Origin: a virus
Reading direction: 5' to 3' (one strand)
Length of the DNA: 62,904 nucleotides
IMG/VR virus record: IMGVR_UViG_3300034168_001612
Coordinates: 1 to 62,904 of that record
Each line of letters starts with the position of its first letter. Position 1 is the stretch's first letter. Position numbers and translations under genes: made by a program. Below are positions 1 through 7,951 of this stretch, in pieces. The notes beneath the pieces were generated by a model. The model was not told the origin of the DNA. It did not search any database and saw only the letters and a list, made by a program, of their open reading frames with translations.

Positions 1-1413
1 AGAGTTAATCAATTGAACAATTTCAGCAAATGAATCTTTATCAGCATCAGAAGCAGAAAGGATAGCGTCAATTCGAGATTTTTCTGTGTTAATTTTTGAA
101 TCAAGTCCTGACTCTATTGAGTCAACTTCTACTTTTGTGTAATAAGGAGTTAGATCAACATCAGGAATCAATGCAATCTGTGCATCTGCGTATGCCTTAG
201 CTTCAACAAGTTTTGAAGCATCTTGATCATCAGCATATTTTTTAGTGGCAGCATCTTGATCAGAAGTAGGGTCGAGCAATTCAGTGATCTTATTAGAATT
301 CATATCAATAGAAGTAAGCATATTTAGCTTAGAACCATCAATTTGGACCAAACCTCGTGTGGCTGCAGAACCAGAAGAAATTAAGATATTTCCAGAAGCT
401 ACAGAAGCAGCACCAGACTGAACTTGAACTTGACCAGAATTTGCACCAGAAGATTGACCAGAAAGAAGAGATGTAACGCCTGAATCTCCAACAGAATTTC
501 CAGATCTAACTTGTGTGTTACCTGAGTTTACAGCAGCATCACCTGATCTTAAAACAGCAGTACCTGTACTGCTTGATGATGAGTTACCAGATTTTAAAGT
601 TGCAAATCCAGTAGCACCTATACCATCACCCGAATGAGCAAAAATAGGACCAGAAGCCCCACTTACCTCGGCAGTACCAGAAAGAATCGTTACACCACCA
701 GAATTTGCACCTCTCGTGTATCCTGAACCAACGACCATTTCCTTGGAAGCGTTTCCAGCGAATGCCCCCAGTTGGTCGGCTGACTGGATATACATTTCAT
801 CAGTTGAACCATCTTTAGCTGTGATCACAGAGTAACCTGCACCCCATGGATTACCAATAACAATATTGTTAGCTTCGAGAGCAGCAGCATCAGCAACAGT
901 GATATCTAAAAGGCCTGACATAGTATCGCCAGATTTCTTAATCTTCTCAGTATCTAGTTCATTCAAGGCAGCTTGAACAGTTGTAGCATCCAAGTTACCA
1001 GCAGGAATACTAGGGATTGCAGAGGCATCAAGAACAACAACTCCAGTTTCTCCGTTAACAGAATCAACAGCTCCAGATGTAATTTGAACGTAAACAGATC
1101 CCGCCCATCTATACTGTTTATTAGTATCTAAGGCAACGTAAATTTTTCCTGCTTCTCCAGATACTGGTAATGCTGCCAAACTAGCGTATTCCTCGACATC
1201 ATCAACGTAAGACGGGAGTCTTGCTGAAGAAATTAGACCGGATGATTCAAGAACCTTAAATCCGTTTAAATAAACTTCTGATGAAGTAATTTTTGCTAGA
1301 TCGACCTCGGTAGCTCCGTCCATCGCTCTAATTGCTTGACCGTCTTTAAGTAATAATTTGTCACCATCGACTTGATTATTACCTATAAATTTTTTCTTTA
1401 ATTGCTGCGACAT
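1..1413 (-). CDS. Tail fibre-like virion protein (3' end beyond the window)
   Basis: The frame is open from an ATG at 1413 to the left edge, so 471 codons are visible and the C-terminus is missing. The strong ribosome site TAGGAGGA precedes the start. The product is rich in Gly, Ser and Ala, with many short SG-rich steps in its middle third, as in extended beta-structured fibres. Near the visible end it reads DQDAATKKYADDQ, close to the ATKKYVD signature of phage tail fibre/collar proteins, and KKSGDTMSGLLD lies mid-protein, another phrase typical of that family. A late-type promoter and a terminator separate it from the capsid gene. The role in adsorption or as a fibre/whisker is inferred; receptor-binding residues would be in the missing part. 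Confidence 0.75.
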   Translation of the reverse strand, partial: MSQQLKKKFIGNNQVDGDKLLLKDGQAIRAMDGATEVDLAKITSSEVYLNGFKVLESSGLISSARLPSYVDDVEEYASLAALPVSGEAGKIYVALDTNKQYRWAGSVYVQITSGAVDSVNGETGVVVLDASAIPSIPAGNLDATTVQAALNELDTEKIKKSGDTMSGLLDITVADAAALEANNIVIGNPWGAGYSVITAKDGSTDEMYIQSADQLGAFAGNASKEMVVGSGYTRGANSGGVTILSGTAEVSGASGPIFAHSGDGIGATGFATLKSGNSSSSSTGTAVLRSGDAAVNSGNTQVRSGNSVGDSGVTSLLSGQSSGANSGQVQVQSGAASVASGNILISSGSAATRGLVQIDGSKLNMLTSIDMNSNKITELLDPTSDQDAATKKYADDQDASKLVEAKAYADAQIALIPDVDLTPYYTKVEVDSIESGLDSKINTEKSRIDAILSASDADKDSFAEIVQLINS

Positions 1414-1470
1414 AGTTTTTCCTCCTATGGGCTGGGTGAAAGGTGTAAATGTTTTATTGTTTTTACAAGA

Positions 1471-1480
1471 TAAAGATTAT
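1471..1480 (-). promoter_or_regulatory. Late-type promoter motif ATAATCTTTA
   Basis: An exact ATAATCTTTA on the minus strand, 57 bases upstream of the tail-fibre-like start and directly downstream of the capsid terminator. The same ten bases, or a variant at the first positions, precede several other structural genes. No -35 box is evident, as in T4-type late promoters. Confidence 0.6.
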
Positions 1481-1489
1481 ATCTCTTGC

Positions 1490-1521
1490 AAACAAAAAGG
1501 GAGGCTCAATGGCCCCCCTTT
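1490..1521 (-). terminator. Rho-independent terminator after the capsid gene
   Basis: On the minus strand, AAAGGGGGGC and GCCTCCCTTT form a 10-bp stem with one G-U pair around a six-base loop, followed by TTTTTGTTT. It lies just after the major capsid stop codon and before the late-type motif serving the fibre gene. Confidence 0.85.
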
Positions 1522-1542
1522 ATACTTATGTTCTTAATTTAA

Positions 1543-2937
1543 TTAAGAAAGTTGACCAGTAATATTATCCACAAGAACGTTCTTACGAGGCTGGTATCCA
1601 GCAAGACATAAGAAACGGAAATGGGCTTCTGGTAAGCTAAGATCGTTGATCGCCATTTTCAAACGAGAATATGGAGACAACTGGTGAATTCCCCAAGTAT
1701 TGGCCTGGATCAAGAACCCAGTTACTGCACCTGGACTACGATGACCAAGATCAGTAAATACTGTAGAAGCACCACCGGCAGATTTTACACGACCGATAAA
1801 TTTAGCAGAAGAAGCAGATCCACCAGCTTCAGAACGGTAAACGTTAAAATACTTAGAACCATTATTAGTAATAGTTACAGTAATTTTGTCACCAGCAGCT
1901 GCAGAAGTTGAAGCAGAAGCTGAAGAAAGTGATTCACCTCTTTCGTTTACACCAGTTACGAAATAAACGTAAGCTCCAGCAGGAAGAACTGAGTTAGCAT
2001 CAGCTGGAGAAGCAAGAACTGGAACAGCAGGAGCTGCCGGAGAACCAGAACGAGCACGAGCAGGTTTAGTTTTACCAGAAAGGAATCTAGAAGCTTCTAG
2101 AGAAACTAGAGCTGAAGAAGTCCATTGTTGTCTTAATTCAGCACCAGTCTTAGACGTAGCACTTCCACTAAGAACAATTCTTTCTTTTGCGTGAGCAATT
2201 TTATTATATTGAGCAAGAGAAATAGGATCAAGACAAAGTTTGTCAGCAGAACCGTGGTTCATAGCAGAACGAACAGCAGCATCTTCGATGATAGACTGAG
2301 TAAGAGTACCATCAGCAGAGAGAACTACAGTTTGATCTGAACCATATTCAGCAAACATAAGATCTTGAGTATTTGCCATTGCATCACTCATACGGATTTG
2401 TGCGTCAACACCAACCATATTCGGGATATCAGCGATTGAAGAAGGATCTCCAGTGAAGAAACCGTCAGAAGAGAATCCAGATTGACCTTGGAAAAGATCG
2501 AATTCAACGTCACCAGAAAGTTTCATAGCAGCATCAGAAGCAGCACGATCTTCAGCTTTAACGCCGTCAAAAGCACCAATCATGTTAGAAGCTACTGAAA
2601 CACGACGAGTTGTCGAGTAGTAAGCCATTGGAACTACAGCACGTACGTAGTTTGAAGTATCTTCTTCTCCGATACCACCTTCATACTGAGCTGAACCACC
2701 AAAAATACCGTAATCAAGTTGACGGTTAAATTGGATGAGTTGAGACTTGGCATCTTTGCTTTCAACCATTTTTTGAAGCTTGATGTGAGAATCATCCCAA
2801 GTAACGTTTTGCATAACAGGAGAAAGATCTTCTACCTGAAGTGCTGAACCTTGAGTAAGACTGTCTGGGGTTGCGTTGTAACTACCAACTTCTAGTGCCT
2901 TTACTAGCTGTTGCAGTTGTTCAATAGTGTTCGACAT
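1543..2937 (-). CDS. Major capsid protein with an inserted Ig/FN3-like domain
   Basis: This 464-residue protein is identified mainly by context and composition: it follows the acidic scaffold/core gene in one operon, has a strong AGGAGGA site, and ends in a strong terminator, as expected for the most abundant virion protein. Residues 1-70 are helical and could be a removable N-terminal arm; 70-290 and 408-464 would form the HK97-type core. Residues about 300-408 are Ala/Pro/Gly-rich and read like a fibronectin III or Ig-like beta-sandwich, with motifs AYVYFVTGVNERGES and YFNVYRSEAGG followed by a VFTDLG strand; such domains often decorate phage capsids. No hydrophobic-x-K-S-E site is seen here. 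An alternative would be another abundant head protein. Confidence 0.75.
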   Translation of the reverse strand: MSNTIEQLQQLVKALEVGSYNATPDSLTQGSALQVEDLSPVMQNVTWDDSHIKLQKMVESKDAKSQLIQFNRQLDYGIFGGSAQYEGGIGEEDTSNYVRAVVPMAYYSTTRRVSVASNMIGAFDGVKAEDRAASDAAMKLSGDVEFDLFQGQSGFSSDGFFTGDPSSIADIPNMVGVDAQIRMSDAMANTQDLMFAEYGSDQTVVLSADGTLTQSIIEDAAVRSAMNHGSADKLCLDPISLAQYNKIAHAKERIVLSGSATSKTGAELRQQWTSSALVSLEASRFLSGKTKPARARSGSPAAPAVPVLASPADANSVLPAGAYVYFVTGVNERGESLSSASASTSAAAGDKITVTITNNGSKYFNVYRSEAGGSASSAKFIGRVKSAGGASTVFTDLGHRSPGAVTGFLIQANTWGIHQLSPYSRLKMAINDLSLPEAHFRFLCLAGYQPRKNVLVDNITGQLS

Positions 2938-2946
2938 GGATTCCTC

Positions 2947-3678
2947 CTATTTTGAAATTAAGTGTTTAATTTTTTCTACACTTTCGTTTTTTAGATAAAA
3001 ATTGTTTATAGCATCTCTATCAGATTTAGACAATGATTGAAAATCAAGAGCTTTTAGCTTGCTTGTAACTTCGCCTTTTGACATTTCAGCAACGTTAACA
3101 CCTTCTGTTTCCAGCTCTTCTGATTTAGCAATAAAGCTACTAGCAGTGATCGCTTTCTGAGCAGGGGCTTTTTTTGAAGCAAAAAGTTTGTTTACAAGAT
3201 CGTTTAAGCTTTCAAGATTTTTCTTAAGTGCTTCATTTTCTTGAATTAAAGATTTTTCAGACTTGTCCATTTTCGGAGCGTCAGATTTTTTACGATCTTT
3301 CTTCTCTTCCTCTTCTTCGTCTTCATCTTCGTCTTCAGATTTTTTAGCAGACATTTCGCCGCACTTTTCCATTTCTTCTTTTTCTTCGTGCTTCTTGTCT
3401 TCTTTTTTCTCTTTTTCTTCGTGCTCTTTACTTTCTTCTTCTTCTTCGTCCTCAGACTTAGTCATCATAACTTTTTTAATAGAAGAATAATGAACTTCAA
3501 TTTCATTTTTTGTCATTGAAGCGTAAAGATCTTCAATTGTTTCAAATTCTTCAGAATCGGCTTCGACCGATTCTTCAGTTGTTTGATTTTTTTCGTTTTT
3601 TGCAATGCCTTCCAAGGTTCTTTCAAATTCGTGTTCTACCTGGAGGAGCATTTCATCAACCTGTGCTTTTGTATACAT
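2947..3678 (-). CDS. Acidic head scaffold / prohead core-type protein
   Basis: The 243-residue product is extremely charged: residues about 70-150 are almost entirely Glu, Asp, Lys and Ser, followed by a coiled-coil stretch (about 150-170) and a helical C-terminal part. It sits immediately upstream of the capsid gene with AAGGAG before its ATG, the classic place for a scaffold or internal core protein. It contains four K-S-E triplets (TKSE, KKSE, DKSE, AKSE), which recur in other head-region proteins and may be cleavage sites for the maturation protease at 4260. Scaffold function is inferred from composition and position. Confidence 0.6.
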   Translation of the reverse strand: MYTKAQVDEMLLQVEHEFERTLEGIAKNEKNQTTEESVEADSEEFETIEDLYASMTKNEIEVHYSSIKKVMMTKSEDEEEEESKEHEEKEKKEDKKHEEKEEMEKCGEMSAKKSEDEDEDEEEEEKKDRKKSDAPKMDKSEKSLIQENEALKKNLESLNDLVNKLFASKKAPAQKAITASSFIAKSEELETEGVNVAEMSKGEVTSKLKALDFQSLSKSDRDAINNFYLKNESVEKIKHLISK

Positions 3679-3711
3679 GGCAGATCTCCTTTATATGTGA
3701 GTAGACAAAAA

Positions 3712-4101
3712 TTAAGCTCCTCTAGTTGGCCACATCATGTTATGTCTTTGTTCTTCAGCACTATCAGCAGCTATTTCAGCATCGGCAAGAGTTGCGTCTT
3801 CACCAATTTTAAGAGCTACGCCTTGTTTTCCAAGTTCCATCATGGCTTTAGCAACTTGAGAATGAGTAGCTACAGCGTTGTCGATTGCAAGTTTTACTTC
3901 ATGCGGGGCAAATGAGTCAACAGAATTTCCAAAGATATCTTTAGAAACAGCATCTTTAGCTTCGATTCTGATAGAAATACAAGCACTTAGTACTAATTTC
4001 TTACCTTTTGCAAGATCAGACTCAACTACAGAAAAGCCTCTTTTTTCAAGAGCAGATTTCATTTCACGAGCCATTGCTTGAGATTTTGCTTTACTTAACA
4101 T
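3712..4101 (-). CDS. Small protein of the capsid operon, unknown function
   Basis: A 129-residue protein with TAGGAGGA before its ATG, first gene of the minus-strand head operon (this gene, scaffold, capsid). It has an N-terminal basic helix, a central strand-rich segment (KLVLSACISIRIEAKD) and an Ala-rich helical C-terminal half. I recognise no family. Its place ahead of scaffold and capsid suggests a head component or assembly factor. Transcription would start in the gap 4102-4259, where the minus strand carries a possible TATAAT (plus positions 4156-4161) but no convincing -35 box. Confidence 0.6.
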   Translation of the reverse strand: MLSKAKSQAMAREMKSALEKRGFSVVESDLAKGKKLVLSACISIRIEAKDAVSKDIFGNSVDSFAPHEVKLAIDNAVATHSQVAKAMMELGKQGVALKIGEDATLADAEIAADSAEEQRHNMMWPTRGA

Positions 4102-4191
4102 AAAATTCCTCCTATTAATATAGAAAATTGCGTATCAACGAATTTTCAACGGTTTATTATAAATTATTATGTCTCATGGGTGTAAAATGAA

Positions 4192-4201
4192 TGATATTAT
4201 A
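4192..4201 (+). promoter_or_regulatory. Early-type extended -10 promoter motif TGATATTATA
   Basis: TGATATTATA matches the extended -10 element found before many replication genes here. It lies 59 bases upstream of the maturation protease start, which also has a late-type motif closer to it, so that gene may be transcribed in two phases. Confidence 0.4.
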
Positions 4202-4240
4202 TAGTTACAATTAAATATTTTTCACAAAAACTAATGAAAA

Positions 4241-4250
4241 TAAATCTTTA
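4241..4250 (+). promoter_or_regulatory. Late-type promoter motif TAAATCTTTA
   Basis: A TAAATCTTTA element ending 9 bases before the ATG at 4260, one of about nine such elements before structural and lysis genes. Used as a -10 element it would give a transcript with almost no leader. Confidence 0.5.
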
Positions 4251-4259
4251 ACTGTAAGT

Positions 4260-6152
4260 ATGGGAAATAAAATGAGCAAAAATACAATAATCGACGGAAT
4301 CGCTGCAAGTGAACACATAGACTCTTCAGGTGAGTCACTAAGTATTGAGGGGATGGACATCTCAAGTCTGGGTGGTCCTGATTCAATATTGAACTGGGAA
4401 CACGGTTCAAAAGACCGTCCGGGTCAGGTTGTTGGTAAAGTTACGTTTGCCAGAAAAATCATGAAAAAAGAAGACGCTAAATCCCAAAGGGAGCTTTATT
4501 TTTGGAATAAAGCAAAAAAACCTTTTGTTTATATTAAAGCGGAACTATTTGATGGATTAGGCCACTCTGGCGCAGAAGACGTATCGGCCATGTTAAAATA
4601 TAAAAACAAAGATAAAGGTGAGGACAGCAGACTTGTTGTAGGTTTTTCGATCGAAGGTGGTAAGATTGAAAAAAATGGCATGCTGGTAACAAAATCAATA
4701 GCACGAGATGTTGCAATTACTGTTAAGCCATGTAATAAGATATGCGACGCAGAAGTAATAGATAGCGAAGTTGCAGATGACTTTCTTTACAAGAATCAAA
4801 ACTTTGATTGTGAAATTCTAGAAAGTGAATTATCAATAAATTCAACATCGTACAGATCCCTACTGTTGGATAGTATTAAAAAAAGTGAATGGAAACCATC
4901 GAAAGAAGATAAAGAGCAAATCAAAGAACTCAAAATAACTCCTAAAGCTAAGGAGTTGATTGAAGAATATAGTACAGATAATAATATGAGAAAAGCCCTT
5001 ATTGCTGGTATGATAACAGGATCTCCTGATTGTCGAACAGGAACAGCGGCCTTGACTCCTGAACATTTAGAGGGTAAACTAGAAAAACCTTTTACATCCA
5101 AAGCTCAGCGTAAGTTTGCTTACGCCAATCCTGAAAAATTTGGAGGGAAAGAAGGTGTAAAAGAATGGGAAGAAAAAACTCCCAAAAAACTGCCCGAAAA
5201 AGTTAAAAAAGCTGAAAAGTTAGAAAAAATGTCTCGTCCACTTATGCAAAATAAAGAATTGAATCTAGGACAAGATCCTAGAATGGATGTTAAAAGTGTA
5301 GATCCTAAAAAGGAATACACTGTTCCTGCTAAAATGACTCCAGAAGGTGTAAAGCCCGAGCAAAAATATAGTGCAATGGATATAGAAAATAAAAAACTGA
5401 CACAGATGGCAAGAGAAGGGATGAGACAACAACAAAAAAATCCCGAAAAAATATCTCCTAAAAAAGAAGGCGAGATAAAAGAAAAAGCAACAAAAACATA
5501 TGGTGATTTGTTAGACCCTAACCAAGAAGCTGCAGCAAATGTTAACATACCTGGGTATGGTCAAAAATCTTATGAATATACCCCGCAAGAACAGACTGCT
5601 AAACAGGGTAAAATTTTGTATACATCTGATAAATCTAAAAGACCTCCTGAGGCTCAGTTGGGTCATAAAATACACGAAGCAACCCATGGCTTTTTTACAG
5701 ACATAATAAACAAACACGGTCGCCCTAATGCTATAGCTTTATCTGACAGATTGTTAAAAGAAAACTTTCATCCAAAAGACAGAGAAAGAATAAAGAGCTG
5801 GATCAAAAACAAGGGATATAAATCAAAGAATGATCGGTTTAACGAAGAACATATCACTCACATATCTGATGTATTAAACAATCCATCTGATAAAAAAAGT
5901 TTTTACGAGCACTTGGGATTTGAAAACTCTGAAAAGATATTTAAACAGATCCCATCTTACGTAAAAGCGTTAAAAACGGGCCAAGGAATTGAGAAATTTT
6001 CTCCAGAAGAATTAGATAAAATTAGACAGGTAAGACATATTGATAGAAGGTTAAAAAGAGGTTGGGAAAATGCTACCAAATTTACCAGCAACCCTCTTCA
6101 GTTGACCGATTTTTTTAATCAAATTGATAAAAAACAAAAGAAAAAAGGATAG
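4260..6152 (+). CDS. Capsid maturation protease fused to a zincin-like C-terminal region
   Basis: The 630-residue protein starts with a herpes/HK97-type prohead protease domain (about 5-170). Its opening GIAASEHIDSSGES, the probable catalytic His48 in ILNWEHGS, and Ser130 in LVVGFSIEGG match that Ser-His protease family, which removes scaffold and capsid arms. A hydrophobic-x-K-S-E sequence (residues 206-210) follows the protease domain. Residues about 260-310 hold a phage linker module (EKPFTSKAQRKFAYANPEKF). Residues 472-476 read HEATH, an HExxH zinc-peptidase signature inside GHKIHEATHGFF, with a candidate third ligand near residues 527-529 (NEEH). It faces away from the minus-strand head operon. 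The second start at 4272 is possible. Metallopeptidase activity is inferred from the motif alone. Confidence 0.75.
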   Translation: MGNKMSKNTIIDGIAASEHIDSSGESLSIEGMDISSLGGPDSILNWEHGSKDRPGQVVGKVTFARKIMKKEDAKSQRELYFWNKAKKPFVYIKAELFDGLGHSGAEDVSAMLKYKNKDKGEDSRLVVGFSIEGGKIEKNGMLVTKSIARDVAITVKPCNKICDAEVIDSEVADDFLYKNQNFDCEILESELSINSTSYRSLLLDSIKKSEWKPSKEDKEQIKELKITPKAKELIEEYSTDNNMRKALIAGMITGSPDCRTGTAALTPEHLEGKLEKPFTSKAQRKFAYANPEKFGGKEGVKEWEEKTPKKLPEKVKKAEKLEKMSRPLMQNKELNLGQDPRMDVKSVDPKKEYTVPAKMTPEGVKPEQKYSAMDIENKKLTQMAREGMRQQQKNPEKISPKKEGEIKEKATKTYGDLLDPNQEAAANVNIPGYGQKSYEYTPQEQTAKQGKILYTSDKSKRPPEAQLGHKIHEATHGFFTDIINKHGRPNAIALSDRLLKENFHPKDRERIKSWIKNKGYKSKNDRFNEEHITHISDVLNNPSDKKSFYEHLGFENSEKIFKQIPSYVKALKTGQGIEKFSPEELDKIRQVRHIDRRLKRGWENATKFTSNPLQLTDFFNQIDKKQKKKG

Positions 6153-6161
6153 TTTTTCAAT

Positions 6162-6554
6162 ATGTCTAAAAATAGCAAACGAGTAGCAATTGGGTTAATA
6201 GTAGATAAAGAAAACAAAATTCTTATGGGAAAAAGAAATGATACAAACAAATGGACAATTCCCGCAGGTCACATAGAAGAAAATGAATGTCCGTTTGCCG
6301 GAATGGGAAGAGAGCTTAAGGAAGAGACAGGATTGGATGCTAAAGAAATTAAAATGATTAGAGCAGGATTTGAAGATGATTTACTGCTTTATTTATTTGA
6401 AATAGAAATAGATCCGAAACAAAAAATTGACACCTCCGGCGATCCGGATGGTGAATGTAACGATTGGACATATGAAGATCCATTCGATCATGTTTACGAA
6501 CTACATGTACCAGCTCATAAGAACTGGGCATTAAAACACTGGGCCAATAGGTAA
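6162..6554 (+). CDS. Nudix hydrolase
   Basis: A 130-residue single-domain Nudix protein. The full Nudix box is present at residues 36-58: G36, then E42, R50-E51-L52, E54-E55 and G57-L58, the Mg-binding helix that hydrolyses nucleoside diphosphates linked to another moiety. The N-terminal strand RVAIGLIVDKENKILMGKR and WTIPAGHIE are typical. The substrate cannot be read from the sequence; phage Nudix enzymes may act on dNTPs, ADP-ribose/NAD derivatives or RNA 5' ends. It lies 9 bases after the protease fusion and 3 bases before a membrane protein, so it is part of the same transcript. Confidence 0.9.
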   Translation: MSKNSKRVAIGLIVDKENKILMGKRNDTNKWTIPAGHIEENECPFAGMGRELKEETGLDAKEIKMIRAGFEDDLLLYLFEIEIDPKQKIDTSGDPDGECNDWTYEDPFDHVYELHVPAHKNWALKHWANR

Positions 6555-6557
6555 AAT

Positions 6558-6887
6558 ATGAATTACGAAATCTTAGGACTTGTTCTTGCAGCATTATTTA
6601 TGATAAGCGGTGGGGTTGCCACTCTTTATAGAATGATCAACTCTTTACGAGAAGAAAGAGATCGTGAAAATGAAAAACTTATAAAAGAAGCCAAGGAATA
6701 TACTGATGTAAAATGCCAATCTCTGGAGCAGGAGTTAGCTCATCAAAAAGATATGCACGAAGGTAAGATTGCTGAATTATCTGATAAAATTGAACAACTA
6801 AGAGAAGAAATGAGGAGGCACCATGGTCAGCTAGTGGAACTCCTCACTAAAATGATCGACAAAACCCATTTTAAAGACAAAGATTAA
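6558..6887 (+). CDS. Membrane-anchored coiled-coil protein
   Basis: This 109-residue protein has one N-terminal membrane helix (about residues 4-24, ILGLVLAALFMISGGVATLY) followed by a charged coiled coil to the C-terminus. The layout resembles a signal-anchored periplasmic or cytoplasmic coiled coil such as an inner-membrane spanin or a tethering factor, but no family is recognised and there is no partner spanin beside it. Its stop codon overlaps the end of the convergent minus-strand gene. Confidence 0.6.
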   Translation: MNYEILGLVLAALFMISGGVATLYRMINSLREERDRENEKLIKEAKEYTDVKCQSLEQELAHQKDMHEGKIAELSDKIEQLREEMRRHHGQLVELLTKMIDKTHFKDKD

Positions 6888-7162
6888 AAACCTAATTCTT
6901 TTGCTCTAGCCATACTAAGAGTCCCTCGGGCTTCTCCTGCTCTTTTTGTTCTTTCGTAATCTACTGTTTTGAAACTTACAAAAGTACCTTTTGGAGCTAC
7001 AACCTCAAAAACAGTACCATCCTCAGGATCTTGGAAAGCTTTTCCAACACCAATTGTTGTTAAAAGCCCCTCTACCTCTGTCCCCAATTCTTTAAGCTCA
7101 TTTTTAAGACTTTCTACTTTTTTTGAAACTTCAATAAGTTTTTTTTGTTCATCTGTAAGCAT
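6884..7162 (-). CDS. Small protein with its own sigma70-like promoter, unknown function
   Basis: A 92-residue protein. I start it at the ATG at 7162 because AAGGAGG stands 5 bases upstream; the longer open frame begins in the promoter region. Residues 1-45 form an amphipathic helix (LTDEQKKLIEVSKKVESLK); the second half is strand-rich (FEVVAPKGTFVSFKTVDY) with a basic C-terminal helix. It is the only gene here on a full consensus TTGACA/TATCAT promoter, so it may be one of the first genes expressed. I recognise no family. Confidence 0.65.
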   Translation of the reverse strand: MLTDEQKKLIEVSKKVESLKNELKELGTEVEGLLTTIGVGKAFQDPEDGTVFEVVAPKGTFVSFKTVDYERTKRAGEARGTLSMARAKELGF

Positions 7163-7183
7163 GTTTCCTCCTTGCTTTTTTAT

Positions 7184-7212
7184 ATGATAGAACAAGATGA
7201 TTTTTATGTCAA
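7184..7212 (-). promoter_or_regulatory. Consensus sigma70-type promoter (TTGACA, 17 bp, TATCAT)
   Basis: On the minus strand TTGACA is followed after exactly 17 bases by TATCAT, then a leader of about 20 bases carrying AAGGAGG and the ATG at 7162. This is a textbook host-type promoter for an immediate-early gene. Confidence 0.75.
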
Positions 7213-7265
7213 TTAAAAAAATATTCAATATTTTCAATTACTTGGATATGCAATGGTTACGTAAT

Positions 7266-7275
7266 ATAATCTTTA
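7266..7275 (+). promoter_or_regulatory. Late-type promoter motif ATAATCTTTA
   Basis: Exact ATAATCTTTA upstream of the repeat protein at 7330. It gives about 50 bases of leader if translation starts at 7330, or almost none if it starts at 7285. Confidence 0.55.
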
Positions 7276-7329
7276 ATTCATAGTATGCAAAAAAGGCGTT
7301 ACGGATTAACCGTTCTATGGGAGAAATTT

Positions 7330-7770
7330 ATGATTAGTGAAAAAGAAGAAGTTATTCTTGGTATCGCTCTTGCAAACAAAAGAGTTGCCAGCGAATTGGT
7401 GGCAAGAGTTATCGACGCTACACCAGCCGATGCTGCTGCTGCTCAAGCTATTCTTGATGTGGTCTCAAGCTCTTCAAAAGAAGAGAAACAGATCGAAGAG
7501 TATCTTATAGTCGCTCTTACAAGTCGCCGTTTGGGGAAAGAAGTCTCTGATAAACTAAAACTAATTGTTGAATGCTTATCGCTTCAAGCCGCTGACTTGA
7601 TTGCAAATAACGCTGCTTTGAACGCTAAACAAGCGCTTCTCAGCTCTCTTAGTAAAGAAGCAAGAGAAAGATTAGTGGTTGCTATGGCTAATAGAGCTGT
7701 TGCTAAGTCAGTAGCGGATAAAATTGATGTTGCAATTGTTGCCGCTGTTGCAATCCCTGACGCTGTCTAA
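7330..7770 (+). CDS. Three-repeat helical protein, unknown function
   Basis: I start this 146-residue protein at ATG 7330, which has GGGAG at good spacing; an in-frame ATG at 7285 would add 15 residues (MQKRRYGLTVLWEKF) that look unlike the rest. The protein contains three copies of a short helical unit: VILGIALANKRVASELVARV, then LIVALTSRRLGKEVSDKL, then LVVAMANRAVAKSVADKI. The units are 45-70 residues apart and the linkers are Ala/Ser/Leu-rich. Late-type promoter control and head-gene neighbours suggest a virion or assembly protein. No family recognised. Confidence 0.65.
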   Translation: MISEKEEVILGIALANKRVASELVARVIDATPADAAAAQAILDVVSSSSKEEKQIEEYLIVALTSRRLGKEVSDKLKLIVECLSLQAADLIANNAALNAKQALLSSLSKEARERLVVAMANRAVAKSVADKIDVAIVAAVAIPDAV

Positions 7771-7777
7771 TTAGTTA

Positions 7778-7951
7778 ATGGAAAAATCGGATTTAATGAG
7801 GACTTTAATGGAAAGGCTGTTTCGTAAGAAGCATCAACCAGAGAAGTCCTCAATAGAAAATCAAGAAAAATCTGAATCAGAAGATCATATCTTTAAATCA
7901 AATCAATCATTTCGAGTGGTTAAAAAGAAAATTGTAAGAAGAAGGGACTAA
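7778..7951 (+). CDS. Small basic protein (57 aa), unknown function
   Basis: A short open frame begins ATG at 7778, 7 bases after the repeat protein, and ends at a TAA overlapping the terminal bases of the convergent kinase gene. The product starts MEKSDLMRTLMERLFRKKHQ and ends with a strongly basic tail (VVKKKIVRRRD). The tight packing between two genes and the absence of other content in this gap support it, but a ribosome site is not clear. Confidence 0.45.
   Translation: MEKSDLMRTLMERLFRKKHQPEKSSIENQEKSESEDHIFKSNQSFRVVKKKIVRRRD

Noticed and set aside
5120-5548. Antisense open frame of 142 codons
   Set aside because: Lies fully within the protease fusion gene, is low-complexity Ser/Phe-rich and has no ribosome site.
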